This document shows, in pieces, positions 1-9,800 of a DNA stretch of 37,314 nucleotides. Both the position numbers and the translations under genes were made by a program. Position 1 is the first letter of the stretch; the number at the start of each line of letters is the position of its first letter. This stretch comes from Nitrospiraceae bacterium (GTDB taxonomy: Bacteria; Nitrospirota; Thermodesulfovibrionia; Thermodesulfovibrionales; Dissulfurispiraceae), in the NCBI GenBank assembly GCA_012517735.1, contig JAAYUK010000169.1:1-37314 (forward strand), given 5' to 3'. A model generated the notes under the pieces. The model was not told the DNA's origin and ran no database searches. It saw only the letters and a list, made by a program, of their open reading frames with translations.

Positions 1-2256
1 CCGGCCTCGCCGGAGGAGAGCACGGAGATACCGGCTGCGGCGGAGCCAAAAGCGCCGGACGCACGGCTTGATGAGGTGGTGGTGACGGCCACGCGTTCTG
101 AGAAGAGCCTCGATAATGTCCCCGGTGACGCGCACGTCGTGACCAGAAGAGAGATCGAAAAACGCAATGTCAGGACGGTGGACGAGGCGTTGAAGTATGT
201 TCCCGGCGTGTACGACCGGCGAGGCAAGGGCCTGATGGACACCCTCTCGAGCATTACGCTTCGCGGCATCCCTGATGCAAAACGGACGCTCATCCTGAAA
301 GACGGCATGGTCATGAACGATTCATATACCGGTAATGTCACATGGGGTGGTATGTCAGTGGATGATATTGAACGGATCGAGGTGGTCGAGGGGCCGTTTT
401 CGAGCCTGTATGGTGGCAACGCCATTGGCGGCGTGGTCAATATCATCACGAAAATGCCCGAAAAGCGCGAGGCTACCATGAAAACCGGTTATGGCACCAG
501 TCAGTATCGCGGAACGGCGATGGACGATCTCCGCAAGGTCTATTTGTCCTATGGCGACCGTCTGTTCAATGCGCTCAGCCTTTTCGTCAGCTACGGGTAT
601 CAGCAGACCAACGGCTTTGCGACCGATCTGAATGTACAGAGCACCATGCCGGACAATGTAAATCTCCTGAAGCAAAAAGGCAAAACGGTGCCAACGAATG
701 CCATCAAAGGCTGGTACTGGACCACCGACAACAAGGGGAATAACCGCTACGTGATCGGCGACAAGGGCGACAACCGCTGGTGGGACGATGCAATTTCCGC
801 CAGAGCAAGCTACGATTTCTCGAAAGTGACGAAACTGACGGCCTCATACGAAAGGACCCGATACGAATACAACCGGGATGAACCGCACACCTATTTGCAA
901 ATATCTTTGCCGGAGGTGTGGAGGCAAAAACTCAGCTCGACGCTGGTTTATAGCTATAACAACAATGCCGTGCGCGAAAACAGTTTTGTGAGCGGCAACG
1001 GCGGAACGGAAATCGCCCGATACTCACTGTCGTTCGAAACAGCGATCAGCGATGTGAAGGCGAAGCTGAACGCGGGTGTGCTGGATACCTATCGGGACTG
1101 GTACACGACGCCGAGTTCGTCAAAGACGCCTGGCTATGCAACCATTGACGGCGGATGGGGAAAGGTTTCGAGCACGCCGGCCAGGAGCTATTTCAGCGAT
1201 CTCCAGGTCACCATTCCGCTGGCTGCAAACAATATCCTCACGGTTGGAGGATCGTTCAAACATGGCAAGGCCGACAATTCCGAGTATGATATTACAAACT
1301 GGAAAGACGAGACTTCCCGGACATCGCTGACATATACTGCAGGCGGAAAAGACACGTCCTATGCTGTTTTTGTCCAGGACGAATACAGCATCCTGAGTAA
1401 CCTCACCGCATATCTGGGCTTCCGGCAGGACTGGTGGTCGACCGAAGACGGCTATGCCAACCAGATCGGTTCTGCCGGATATCCCAAGAGCTATGATTCA
1501 CGTTCGGCGTCATCATTCAGCCCCAAGTTCGCGCTTGTCTATAAACCGTTTGATTCCACAACACTCCGTTCGTCTGTCGGCAAGGCGTTTCGGGCACCGA
1601 CCGTCTATGAACTCTACCGGACATGGACTTCTTCGACCGGCATTACCTATTACGGCAACCCGGACCTGAAGCCGGAAACCGCGGTCAGCTGGGACTTCAG
1701 TGCCGAGCAGGGGCTCTGGAAGGGAGCGAAGGTGAAAGCGACCTACTTCGAGAATTATCTCAAAAACCTTATTTACAGAAAAAAGATATCGGATACCCAG
1801 CAGGAGTATATCAATGCCGGCAAGGCCGAAAGCCGGGGTGTCGTTGCAGAGATCGAGCAGCGAATCGAGTGGCTCCGCCTGTTTGCCAACGCCACGTTTA
1901 CCGACGCGAAGATCAAGGAAAACACTGCTAGCCCGGCATCGGAAGGAAAGTACCTGACGCAGGTGCCACGCCGCATGTATAACGTCGGACTGGAGATCGA
2001 AAAAGGTCCTTTCCTCTATTCCATCACGGGCAATTATGTGAGCAAGCGGTATGCAAGTGATGATAACAGTGACATTGTGAACGGTGTCTGGACCTCATAT
2101 GATCCGTATTTTGTGGTGAACACGAAGCTTTCCTACAAAGCATGCAAGACTGCGACGTTGTCGCTGGCGATCGACAATCTCTTCAACCGCAACTATTTTG
2201 CGTACTACAAAACACCAGGGCGTTCATGGTATACGGAACTGACACTGAATTTCTAG
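1..2256 (+). CDS. TonB-dependent outer membrane receptor (BtuB/CirA-like), 5'-truncated by window edge
   Basis: The reading frame is open from base 1, so the true start and signal peptide lie outside the window; 751 residues are visible. After a short Pro/Ala/Glu-rich stretch comes a TonB-box-like segment (DEVVVTATR, encoded near 70-96). A plug domain follows, with the typical IERIEVVEGPFSSLYG and GGVVNIITK segments (about residues 120-145). The rest is a beta-barrel of alternating aromatic strands ending in a terminal Phe (LTLNF), the usual outer-membrane insertion signal. The family imports metal chelates or corrinoids across the outer membrane using TonB/ExbBD energy. It sits 35 bp before a BtuF-BtuC-BtuD set and upstream of a cobalt-chelatase-like complex, so a corrinoid or a cobalt-containing chelate is the likely substrate. 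That is inferred from context, because the barrel sequence itself does not fix the ligand. Confidence 0.93.
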   Translation, partial: PASPEESTEIPAAAEPKAPDARLDEVVVTATRSEKSLDNVPGDAHVVTRREIEKRNVRTVDEALKYVPGVYDRRGKGLMDTLSSITLRGIPDAKRTLILKDGMVMNDSYTGNVTWGGMSVDDIERIEVVEGPFSSLYGGNAIGGVVNIITKMPEKREATMKTGYGTSQYRGTAMDDLRKVYLSYGDRLFNALSLFVSYGYQQTNGFATDLNVQSTMPDNVNLLKQKGKTVPTNAIKGWYWTTDNKGNNRYVIGDKGDNRWWDDAISARASYDFSKVTKLTASYERTRYEYNRDEPHTYLQISLPEVWRQKLSSTLVYSYNNNAVRENSFVSGNGGTEIARYSLSFETAISDVKAKLNAGVLDTYRDWYTTPSSSKTPGYATIDGGWGKVSSTPARSYFSDLQVTIPLAANNILTVGGSFKHGKADNSEYDITNWKDETSRTSLTYTAGGKDTSYAVFVQDEYSILSNLTAYLGFRQDWWSTEDGYANQIGSAGYPKSYDSRSASSFSPKFALVYKPFDSTTLRSSVGKAFRAPTVYELYRTWTSSTGITYYGNPDLKPETAVSWDFSAEQGLWKGAKVKATYFENYLKNLIYRKKISDTQQEYINAGKAESRGVVAEIEQRIEWLRLFANATFTDAKIKENTASPASEGKYLTQVPRRMYNVGLEIEKGPFLYSITGNYVSKRYASDDNSDIVNGVWTSYDPYFVVNTKLSYKACKTATLSLAIDNLFNRNYFAYYKTPGRSWYTELTLNF

Positions 2257-2291
2257 GAAGGATACGCGACTTGCATCCGGGGAGAAATGTC

Positions 2292-3287
2292 ATGGCAACA
2301 GCGGGAAGAATCGCGTGCATGGTTTTCTGCTGCGCGATGGTTCTGTTCCTGCTTGCCGCCAGTGCGAGTGGCGAGACCATTACAGCCAGGGACAAACTCG
2401 GTCGCGAACTGAGGATTCAGGTGCCGGTCAAACGGGCGGTCTTTTTTCAGACCTACGAGCTTGTGCCGGCGCTCGATCTCTGGGACCAGGCGGTCGGTAT
2501 CGCACGCTTTGCCTATGACAACGATCTCATGAAAGCAGCAAAACCCGATATTGCCCGCACGATTCCGTCTGCCGGCGGCGGGACCGATATCAACATGGAA
2601 GCGCTGATGAAGCTGAAGCCGGAGCTTGTGGTCACCTGGACAGCGCGTCCGGAAAATATCACCTACATGGAGCAGAAGGGGCTGAAGGTCTATTCGATCT
2701 ATCCGGAGAGCATTGAGGAACTGTATGAGGTTATCCGTTTTCACGGCACGGTCTTCAACAGGAAAAAGCGGGCTCAGGAGGTTCTAGCCGAAATGGAGAA
2801 ATCGTTTGCGATGGTGCGAACACGGGTAGCCGGCATCCCGGTGGAGAAAAAGCGGAAGGTTCTCTGGCTCGGCTCGCGTCCGACCTCGGTCGCCTGCGCA
2901 ATCGGCGTCAATAATGATGTGATCAATCTGATCGGCGGCGTCAATCCCGCAGCGGTCTATCAGCAGCGGAATGTGGACGTGTCGATGGAGCAGATCATTG
3001 CCTGGAACCCGGATGTCATTTTCATCTGGGGCAACGCCAAATACTCGGCTGACGATGTGATGAACAATCCGCAGTGGCGTTTTGTGAAAGCGGTCAGGGA
3101 GCGCCGCGTGTTCAAGGCTCCGGAGTGGTCGACCTGGTCGCCCCGGCTCGCTCCGGCGGTGCTCTGGATGGCCGCCAGAACCTATCCGGAGCGTTTTCGC
3201 GACGTCAATATCGGTGAAACGGCCGACCATTTCTATCGCAAGGTGTTCGGCGTACCGTTCAGCAAGGTGAAGGGCTTTGCAAGCTAA
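2292..3287 (+). CDS. Periplasmic substrate-binding protein of a FecB/BtuF-type ABC importer (copy 1)
   Basis: The protein has 331 residues. The ATG at 2292 is preceded by GGGGAG with about 7 bp spacing and opens a signal peptide (hydrophobic core MVFCCAMVLFLLAASASG, cleavage near residue 30). An earlier in-frame start at 2142 would lie inside the receptor gene and is rejected. The mature part has the periplasmic binding protein type III layout: an N-terminal lobe with PVKRAVFF and DLWDQAVGIA, a long connecting helix, and a C-terminal lobe with WNPDVIFIWGNA. It would bind a corrinoid or metal chelate released by the TonB receptor and deliver it to the permease encoded immediately downstream, whose start overlaps this gene by 11 bp. 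It is closely related to the second copy at 13855-14895. Substrate is inferred from context: cobinamide/cobalamin is favoured, a cobalt or nickel chelate is possible. Confidence 0.88.
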   Translation: MATAGRIACMVFCCAMVLFLLAASASGETITARDKLGRELRIQVPVKRAVFFQTYELVPALDLWDQAVGIARFAYDNDLMKAAKPDIARTIPSAGGGTDINMEALMKLKPELVVTWTARPENITYMEQKGLKVYSIYPESIEELYEVIRFHGTVFNRKKRAQEVLAEMEKSFAMVRTRVAGIPVEKKRKVLWLGSRPTSVACAIGVNNDVINLIGGVNPAAVYQQRNVDVSMEQIIAWNPDVIFIWGNAKYSADDVMNNPQWRFVKAVRERRVFKAPEWSTWSPRLAPAVLWMAARTYPERFRDVNIGETADHFYRKVFGVPFSKVKGFAS

Positions 3288-4284
3288 ACCTTTGACAACA
3301 GCCGCCATAGCGATCGCCCCGTTTATCGCGGCGTGGGCGGCGCTTTTTACCGGCGCGTACAATCTGACGCCGCTTGCGGTCGTCAAAGCGCTTGCCGAAG
3401 GGCTTTCGCTGGCCGGGGGTGCGCTCGATTCTCCAGAACAGGCGATTGTCTGGGATATCCGCCTGCCCCGTGTACTGCTCGCCGGCCTTGTCGGCATCGC
3501 CCTTGCCGTGTCTGGGGTGACGTTTCAGGGCATCTTCCGCAATCCACTGGTCGATCCCTACATCCTTGGCATTTCGGCCGGGGCTGCGCTCGGCTGCGCC
3601 CTGACGGTCGGTTTTCTGCCGCATCTGCCGGTGCAGGTCATGGCGTTTGGCTTCGGAATCCTGGCGGTGTTTCTTGCATATTCCATGGCGAAGACGCAGG
3701 GCGAGGTTTCACGCCTGCCGCTCATTCTCTCCGGCGTTATCATGTCAGCATTTTTCATGGCGATGGTCTCGATTGTGAAGTTTCTGGTGGAGCCGATGAA
3801 ACTGCAAAATATCGTCTTCTGGCTGATGGGCAGCTTTTCGCTGGCGGACTGGAAGCTGGTTGGCATTGCGGGCGGCGGCATATGCTGCGGCCTGATCCCG
3901 CTTTTTTTCATGCGATGGCGGCTGAACGTCATGAGCATGGGGGAAGATGAGGCAAAGGCGCTCGGCATCAATGTGAAGCGTGACCGTCTCATATTTGTTG
4001 CTGCTGCGACACTGGTAGTGAGCATTGCGGTCTCGGTCAGCGGTATTATCGGGTGGGTCGGCCTGATGGTGCCGCATCTGATCCGGATGATCGCCGGACC
4101 GGATCATCGAAGACTGGTGCCGCTCAGCATGGCGGGCGGAGCAGCGTTCATGATCGTGGCGGACACCATTGCCCGCAATCTGACGAACTACGACATTCCG
4201 GTCGGCATCATCACTGCGATCACCGGCGCGCCCTTTTTCGTCTATCTGATGAAACGCGGCGGCAAAGAGAGCTGGGGAAAATAA
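3277..4284 (+). CDS. btuC: FecCD/BtuC-family ABC permease
   Basis: This is a 335-residue inner-membrane permease, a normal length for the FecCD family, with roughly nine to ten hydrophobic helices. Family landmarks are visible: VWDIRLPRVLLAGLVG, FQGIFRNPLVDPYILG near residue 90, and the cytoplasmic coupling region GIIGWVGLMVPHLIRM followed by GPDHRRLVPLS near residues 255-285. The chosen start is a TTG at 3277 that overlaps the end of the binding-protein gene by 11 bp. The purine-rich AAGGTGAAGGG just upstream supports translational coupling. The stop abuts the ATPase start directly. It would form the channel of a BtuCD-F type importer. The gene symbol reflects the family and the corrinoid context; a siderophore or metal-chelate substrate cannot be excluded from sequence alone. 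Confidence 0.88.
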   Translation: MQAKPLTTAAIAIAPFIAAWAALFTGAYNLTPLAVVKALAEGLSLAGGALDSPEQAIVWDIRLPRVLLAGLVGIALAVSGVTFQGIFRNPLVDPYILGISAGAALGCALTVGFLPHLPVQVMAFGFGILAVFLAYSMAKTQGEVSRLPLILSGVIMSAFFMAMVSIVKFLVEPMKLQNIVFWLMGSFSLADWKLVGIAGGGICCGLIPLFFMRWRLNVMSMGEDEAKALGINVKRDRLIFVAAATLVVSIAVSVSGIIGWVGLMVPHLIRMIAGPDHRRLVPLSMAGGAAFMIVADTIARNLTNYDIPVGIITAITGAPFFVYLMKRGGKESWGK

Positions 4285-5082
4285 ATGCTCCGCATCGACG
4301 GCATATCATTTCGGCATCACCACGCCGCCCAAAACATCATCAGCGGTATCACTTTTGATGCTGCGGCAGGCGAAATCACCACCATTCTCGGACCGAACGG
4401 TTCGGGCAAGACGACGCTTTTTCGCTGTATCGTCGGGCTCTGGAAACCCTATGCCGGATCGGTCTCTTTTCAGGGAGAAAACATTTGCGGACAAGCGGCT
4501 CATCGTCGGGCACGATACCTCGCCGTCGTTCCGCAGGATCATGAACCGCCGTTTCCATACTCGGTCTTCGATATTGTGCTTATGGGCCGGGCGAGCCATG
4601 TAGCGATGTTCTCGGCACCCTCGGAGCATGATCTCGATGCTGCCCGTGCCGCAATCAGCCGTGTCGGCATCGAACACCTTGCGGATCGGTCGTATACGAA
4701 AATCAGCGGCGGCGAGCGTCAGCTGGTGTTGATCGCCCGCGCACTTGCACAGGAAACGCCGGTGCTCATTCTTGATGAACCGATCTCGCATCTGGATTTC
4801 CGGAACCAGATACTGGTGCTCGAAAAGGTGCGATCGATCGTCGCCGAGCGGAATCTGGTTGCGCTCATGACGCTTCATGATCCGAACCTTGCGCTCCTTT
4901 TCTCCCACCAGGTCATCCTGATCCGGGAGGGCCGCGTGCTGGACCGGGGCCTTCCGCGCGAGGTGATAACCGCCTCGCATCTGCACGCAATGTATGGCAT
5001 TCCGGTCGAAGTCGTGCATAATAACGGCATCGGGTTTATCTGTCCCCAATTGAGCGCAGTGATGGATGAGGTCTCGCCATGA
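4285..5082 (+). CDS. btuD: ABC importer ATPase, FepC/BtuD type
   Basis: This is a 265-residue nucleotide-binding subunit. Motifs in order are Walker A GPNGSGKT (about residues 37-44), Q-loop VPQD, signature SGGERQ, Walker B VLILDEP, a D-loop with SHLDF, and a switch-region His in MTLHDPN. The ATG at 4285 follows the permease stop codon with no gap, and its own stop overlaps the next start as ATGA at 5079-5082. It therefore belongs to the same transcript as the binding protein and permease and would power import of the chelate. The motifs are complete, so it should be an active ATPase. Confidence 0.9.
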   Translation: MLRIDGISFRHHHAAQNIISGITFDAAAGEITTILGPNGSGKTTLFRCIVGLWKPYAGSVSFQGENICGQAAHRRARYLAVVPQDHEPPFPYSVFDIVLMGRASHVAMFSAPSEHDLDAARAAISRVGIEHLADRSYTKISGGERQLVLIARALAQETPVLILDEPISHLDFRNQILVLEKVRSIVAERNLVALMTLHDPNLALLFSHQVILIREGRVLDRGLPREVITASHLHAMYGIPVEVVHNNGIGFICPQLSAVMDEVSP

Positions 5083-5912
5083 TCACCATAACCGGTCTTG
5101 CAAAAACGTACGGCACCATACGCGCGGTGCATGATCTCTCGCTTTCGATCGGCGGCGGTGAAGTCTTCGGCCTGCTCGGCCCGAACGGTGCGGGAAAAAC
5201 GACCACCATCAAGATGCTGACGCTGCTCGCCAGCCCGACAGCCGGCAGCGCAACCATTGACGGACTTTCGATTGCGTCGGACAAGCTGCAGATCAAACGG
5301 TGTATCAGCGTGGTTCCGCAGGAAAACAATCTTGACCGGGAACTGACCGCGTATGAGAATCTGCAGATCTACAGCATGCTGCATGGCATATCCGACTACC
5401 GCACCAAGATCGAAGCATGCCTGAACCTCGTCGAGCTGTGGGACCGGCGCGACAGCCTGATCAATAAATTTTCCGGAGGCATGCAGCGGCGGCTGCTCAT
5501 TGCACGGGCTTTGCTGAGTGATCCGAAGGTCCTGTTCCTCGATGAACCTTCGATCGGACTCGATCCGCAGATACGCCGACAGATGTGGGATGTGATCAGA
5601 AAGACCCGTATCGACGGACGGACAGTAATATTGACAACGCACTACATCGAAGAGGCGGAAGCATTGTGCGACCGCGTCGGTATCATGACAAAAGGGACGC
5701 TGATTGCGCTCGATACCCCTGCCAACCTGTTGTCGATGGTCGGAGAGTATGTCGTCGAATATGTCAACGGAGAAGGCAAGCTCATGCAGCAGATCTGCAG
5801 AAACCGTGAGGAGGCGCATGCTGCTGCGCAGGGACGCGAGTGCTGCGTTACGATCCGGAAGTCCAATCTCGAAGATGTCTTTATCAGGCTGACGGGAGAC
5901 CGCATAGAATGA
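5079..5912 (+). CDS. ABC-2 type exporter ATPase (DrrA/NodI-like)
   Basis: The protein has 277 residues. It has Walker A GPNGAGKTTT, signature FSGGMQRRLLIARAL, Walker B VLFLDEPSIGLDP and the switch histidine in LTTHYIEEAEALCDR. The GLDP after Walker B and the EEAEALCDR stretch are typical of export-type ATPases (drug, polysaccharide or lipid exporters), not of importers such as the preceding BtuD-like protein. It starts by ATGA overlap with the importer ATPase and ends by ATGA overlap with the ABC-2 permease. It is thus translationally coupled on both sides inside the cobalt/corrinoid operon. The exported substrate is unknown. Possibilities include a metal ion chelate, a tetrapyrrole or a metallophore, but none is shown by the sequence. 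Confidence 0.9.
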   Translation: MITITGLAKTYGTIRAVHDLSLSIGGGEVFGLLGPNGAGKTTTIKMLTLLASPTAGSATIDGLSIASDKLQIKRCISVVPQENNLDRELTAYENLQIYSMLHGISDYRTKIEACLNLVELWDRRDSLINKFSGGMQRRLLIARALLSDPKVLFLDEPSIGLDPQIRRQMWDVIRKTRIDGRTVILTTHYIEEAEALCDRVGIMTKGTLIALDTPANLLSMVGEYVVEYVNGEGKLMQQICRNREEAHAAAQGRECCVTIRKSNLEDVFIRLTGDRIE

Positions 5913-6799
5913 GAAAGGACAGCGTAAACCGCTCAAACAGCTCAAGCAATTTAAGCGGCTCGAACCGTGCAAACAGCTCAAACCGTTTAAACAGTTCAAG
6001 CGGTTCAAACCATTTAAGCGGTTTACGCGGGTCAAACGGCTTGAGCGGCTTGAGCTGTTTTTTCGAATGGTATCCGGTTTTCCTTCGCGAGATGCTGATG
6101 TTCCGCCGCAAGCTCATGAAGCTTGGCTATCTGTTTTCCGCCATGGTCGTGCCGATCATCTATCTGGTGACTTTCGGTCTCGGTCTCGGCAGGAATGTCC
6201 AGATTCAGGGCAGCGACTATCTGACCTATCTCCTGCCGGGACTGGTTGCGATGAGTTCGATGAACAATTCATATACGTGGGTTGCAAGTGCCCTCAATCT
6301 GAACCGCCTCTACTTTAAGACGTTTCAGGTCTTTGTGCAGGCGCCGATCAGGCCGTCGTCCATCATGATCGGCGAAGTACTCGCCGGGATGGTCAAGGGG
6401 CTTTTTGCATCGGCCTTGATCCTGATCGTCGGGTTCATCGTCTCCCGGGATCTTTCCATCACACCGCTCTTTGTGGTGACGCTGCTGCTGAATTGTTTCC
6501 TGTTCGCCTGTCTTGGGGTGATCGTCGGCATGATCACGAAATCGCATGAGGACACCTCTACCTATAACAACTTCTTCATTCTGCCGATGGCGTTCTTCAG
6601 CGGTACGTTCTTTCCGGTCGATCGGATGCCGGAACTGCTGAAATATCTGGTGTATATGCTGCCGCTTACCCACACCAATATTGTGATCAGGCAGACGATT
6701 CCCGATGCCGCAGGACTGCTTTCTCTCGGGGTGCTTGCCGCCTATGCGCTGGCATTCTTTATTGCAGGCTCCCGCCTTATCAGCAATTACAGTGAATAG
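5909..6799 (+). CDS. ABC-2 type permease with a Ser/Asn-rich repetitive N-terminal extension
   Basis: The protein has 296 residues from the ATG at 5909, which overlaps the ATPase stop (ATGA). Residues 7-51 are low-complexity, built from three-residue units of the form (N/S)-(R/S/G/N)-(S/L) encoded by an imperfect 9-bp tandem repeat. The conserved ABC-2 membrane domain begins only after this, at FFEWYPVFLREMLMFRRKL. Six or so hydrophobic helices follow, and the family hallmark FFSGTFFPVDRMPE with PLTHTNIVIRQ lies near residues 230-255. With the upstream ATPase it should form a dimeric exporter. The next gene, cobN, starts 15 bp downstream. The extension is unusual for the family. An internal start after the repeat would remove it, but I see no good alternative ATG with a ribosome site there. 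Confidence 0.85.
   Translation: MRKDSVNRSNSSSNLSGSNRANSSNRLNSSSGSNHLSGLRGSNGLSGLSCFFEWYPVFLREMLMFRRKLMKLGYLFSAMVVPIIYLVTFGLGLGRNVQIQGSDYLTYLLPGLVAMSSMNNSYTWVASALNLNRLYFKTFQVFVQAPIRPSSIMIGEVLAGMVKGLFASALILIVGFIVSRDLSITPLFVVTLLLNCFLFACLGVIVGMITKSHEDTSTYNNFFILPMAFFSGTFFPVDRMPELLKYLVYMLPLTHTNIVIRQTIPDAAGLLSLGVLAAYALAFFIAGSRLISNYSE
5927..6061 (+). repeat. Imperfect 9-bp tandem repeat inside the ABC-2 permease gene
   Basis: About 15 units of 9 bp run head to tail, with a loose consensus of AACGGTTCA/AGCGGTTTA. Each unit is three codons, so the repeat stays in frame and gives a Ser/Asn/Gly/Leu-rich tract. There are no spacers between units. Variation among units is mostly in the second codon and in C/T at the Ser/Leu position. 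Confidence 0.9.
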
Positions 6800-6814
6800 C
6801 CGCTGGAGGGTATC

Positions 6815-9800
6815 ATGAAAATCTGTACCATCATGTGGTCAAATTACCTGCCTCTGGTAAAAGAGGCGGCCGGGGAACTGAATCTGTCGCTCACCTCATT
6901 TTCGACCAAACAGCTCAATACGGCACCGGCATTGATCGACGAAGCCAAAGCATCTCTTCGTGATGCCGACTTCCTTCTGTTCTACCGGACCAACGACAGC
7001 TTCTGGACTGAGCTGGAGCCCGCAATTCATGAGCTGCGCAGGCGCATGCCGGTGGTTGTCATCGGCAGCGATCCTTCGTTCTGGGCGTTATCCACGCTGC
7101 CGCCGGAACTGGTCGCGACTGCATATCGATATATTCTCAATAACGGGCAGAAGAATATCACCAACATGCTGCGGTTTCTCATGCATCACCTGTTCGATCG
7201 TGCGATCAGCTTCGCGGAACCCGAGGAGATGGCATGGCAAGGCATTTTCCATCCGGCTCATGATGAGGTGTTTGCCGATACGGAGTCCTACCTCGCATGG
7301 TATTCCGGATATCTTTCCGTATCTCCGGATACCTATGTCGGGGTGCTTTATTCCCGTTCTGCATGGGCTACCCGCAATATCGAAATCGAGCGGTCGCTGA
7401 TTGCTGCACTGGAGTCCCGGGGGTTTGGCGTGATTCCGGTATTTCTCTATCCACTCAAGGACCCCGGCATCGGGAATCTCGGCGGTGTCGAGGTGATCGA
7501 ACGGTTTTATCTCAAGGGCGATGCCTGCCGTGTCGGCGGTGTGATCAAGCTGAGCAGCTTTTTCCTTGCCAACTCCCGCGGTGAGATCAAGGCAGCGGAT
7601 GCACCTTCCGGGGTTGAGATCATGAGGCGTCTCAATATCCCGCTTTTCAGTCCGGTTACCTCGTATTACAAGAATGCCGAACAGTGGCTGCATGATCCGG
7701 GCGGTCTGGGCCAGCAGGTAGCGTGGAGCATTGCGATGCCGGAGTTTGAAGGCGTCATTGAGCCGATGATCATCGGCGCTTCGCGAGGGGTGGCGAATCC
7801 TGAGGAAGAAGCATATGAGCAGATTGCCGATCGCATCACCTGTTTTTCAGACCGGGTGAAACGATGGCTTTCGCTCCGCAGCAAGCCGAACCGGGGCAAG
7901 CGGGTGGCGTTTATCCTGCACAACAATCCCTGTGTATCGGTCGAGGCATCGGTTGGCGGCGGCGCGCATCTCGACACACTCCAAAGTGTTGCCGACATCA
8001 TGAAGCGTCTGCAGCAGGAAGGATATGCCGTTGACCCGCCGGCTGACGGCAAGGAGCTGATCGACACGATCATGAACCGGAAGGCGATCTCGGAGTTCCG
8101 CTGGACGACCACGGACGAGATAGTGAGCAAGGGAGGGGTTCTGGCAAGAATTCCGAAAGAACGGTACGAGCTCTGGTTCAACGAACTGCCGGAGACGGTC
8201 AGAGCGCGCATTTCGGGAGCGTGGGGAAATCCTCCGGGTGAGGAAAAGGACGGTATCCCCGCGGCGATGGTGCATGAGGGCGAGATTCTCGTTACCGGCG
8301 TGCAGTATGGTGACGCGGTCGTCTGTGCCCAGCCCAAGCGTGGGTGCGCCGGAGCACGATGTGACGGGGAGGTTTGCAAGATACTCCATGACCCTGATGT
8401 GCCGCCGCCGCATCAATACATCGCAACCTATAAATGGCTTTCTCGCGACTTCGGGGTCGATGCGATCATCCACGTCGGCACCCACGGCAATGTCGAGTTC
8501 CTGCCGGGCAAGGCGACCGGGCTTTCGGCTTCCTGCCTGCCGGACATCTGCCTCGACTCGATGCCGCATCTTTACATTTATAATGCAGACAACCCTCCGG
8601 AAGGCACTATTGCCAAACGCCGGAGCAAAGCGGTTCTGGTAGATCACATGCAGACGGTGATGGTCAGGGGTGAACTGTATGGCGACCTCGACCAGCTCGC
8701 AAAACTGCTCGATGAATATGAGCGGTATCGCGATGTGGAGCCTGCGCGGGCGCATACGATCCAGCACATGATCATCGATCAGGCCAGGACGCTGAATCTG
8801 CTGGACGGCAAGGAGCTGACGCACGACCATTTCAGGGATCATGTTGGCGATCTGCATGATTCCCTGCAGCAGCTCAAGAATATGCATATTCCCAAGGGCA
8901 TGCATATATTCGGCACACTGCCCGAAGGAGAGAAGCTCGGTGACTTTCTGCATGCCATCGTGCGGTTCGACGCGTCGGAAGGTTCTCTCCGGTGGCTCCT
9001 CATGCAACTTATCATGCAGCAGGGGCCCCACGGCGATGAACAGCTCCGCGAGCGGGCCGACGATGAATGCAACCGCATCTGTCGGAAGCTGGTGACTGAA
9101 GGCACGACGCTCGGCGCACTGCTGGAAGAGCGCTATCGTATTCCGGCTGATTTTTCAGGACACATCGATCGGCTGCAGCGGGAGATTCAGGAGATCATTG
9201 CAAGTGTCCAACGTACGGATGAGACCGGTTCGCTGCTCAACGGCCTTGACGGCGGATACGTCGAGCCGGGGCCATCCGGTCTGATCACACGCGGACGACC
9301 GGACATCCTGCCGACCGGTCGCAATTTTTACTCGCTCGACCCCAACCGTATTCCGACCCCGTCTGCATGGGAGATTGGCAAACAGCTGGCCCGGAAGACG
9401 CTCGACAAATACCTCGAAGAAGAGGGTCGTTATCCTGAAACGATCGCGTTTTACTGGCAGTGCACGGATATCATGTGGGCTGACGGAGAGGGCATGGCGC
9501 AGATGATGTATCTGCTCGGGGTACAGCCCCTCTGGAGTGGTAATGGACGGCTCAAGGGGTTTGACGTCATTCCCCTTGCGGAACTCGGCAGACCGCGGAT
9601 CGATGTGACGATCCGCGTGTCGGGTATTACCCGCGACAACTTTCCGTCTGCAATCGATGTGATGGACGAGATCGTCCAGACAGTTGCGATGCTTGATGAA
9701 CCTCCCGATCAGAACCATGTTCGTCAGCATACCCTTGAGCGCCTGAACGGCGCTTCCCCTCTGGACGCTGATGCATTGAGGACGGCAACGTATCGTCTCT

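Noticed and set aside
5927-6061. Tandem repeat considered as a CRISPR array
   Set aside because: Units are 9 bp, contiguous and in frame, with no spacers and no cas genes nearby.
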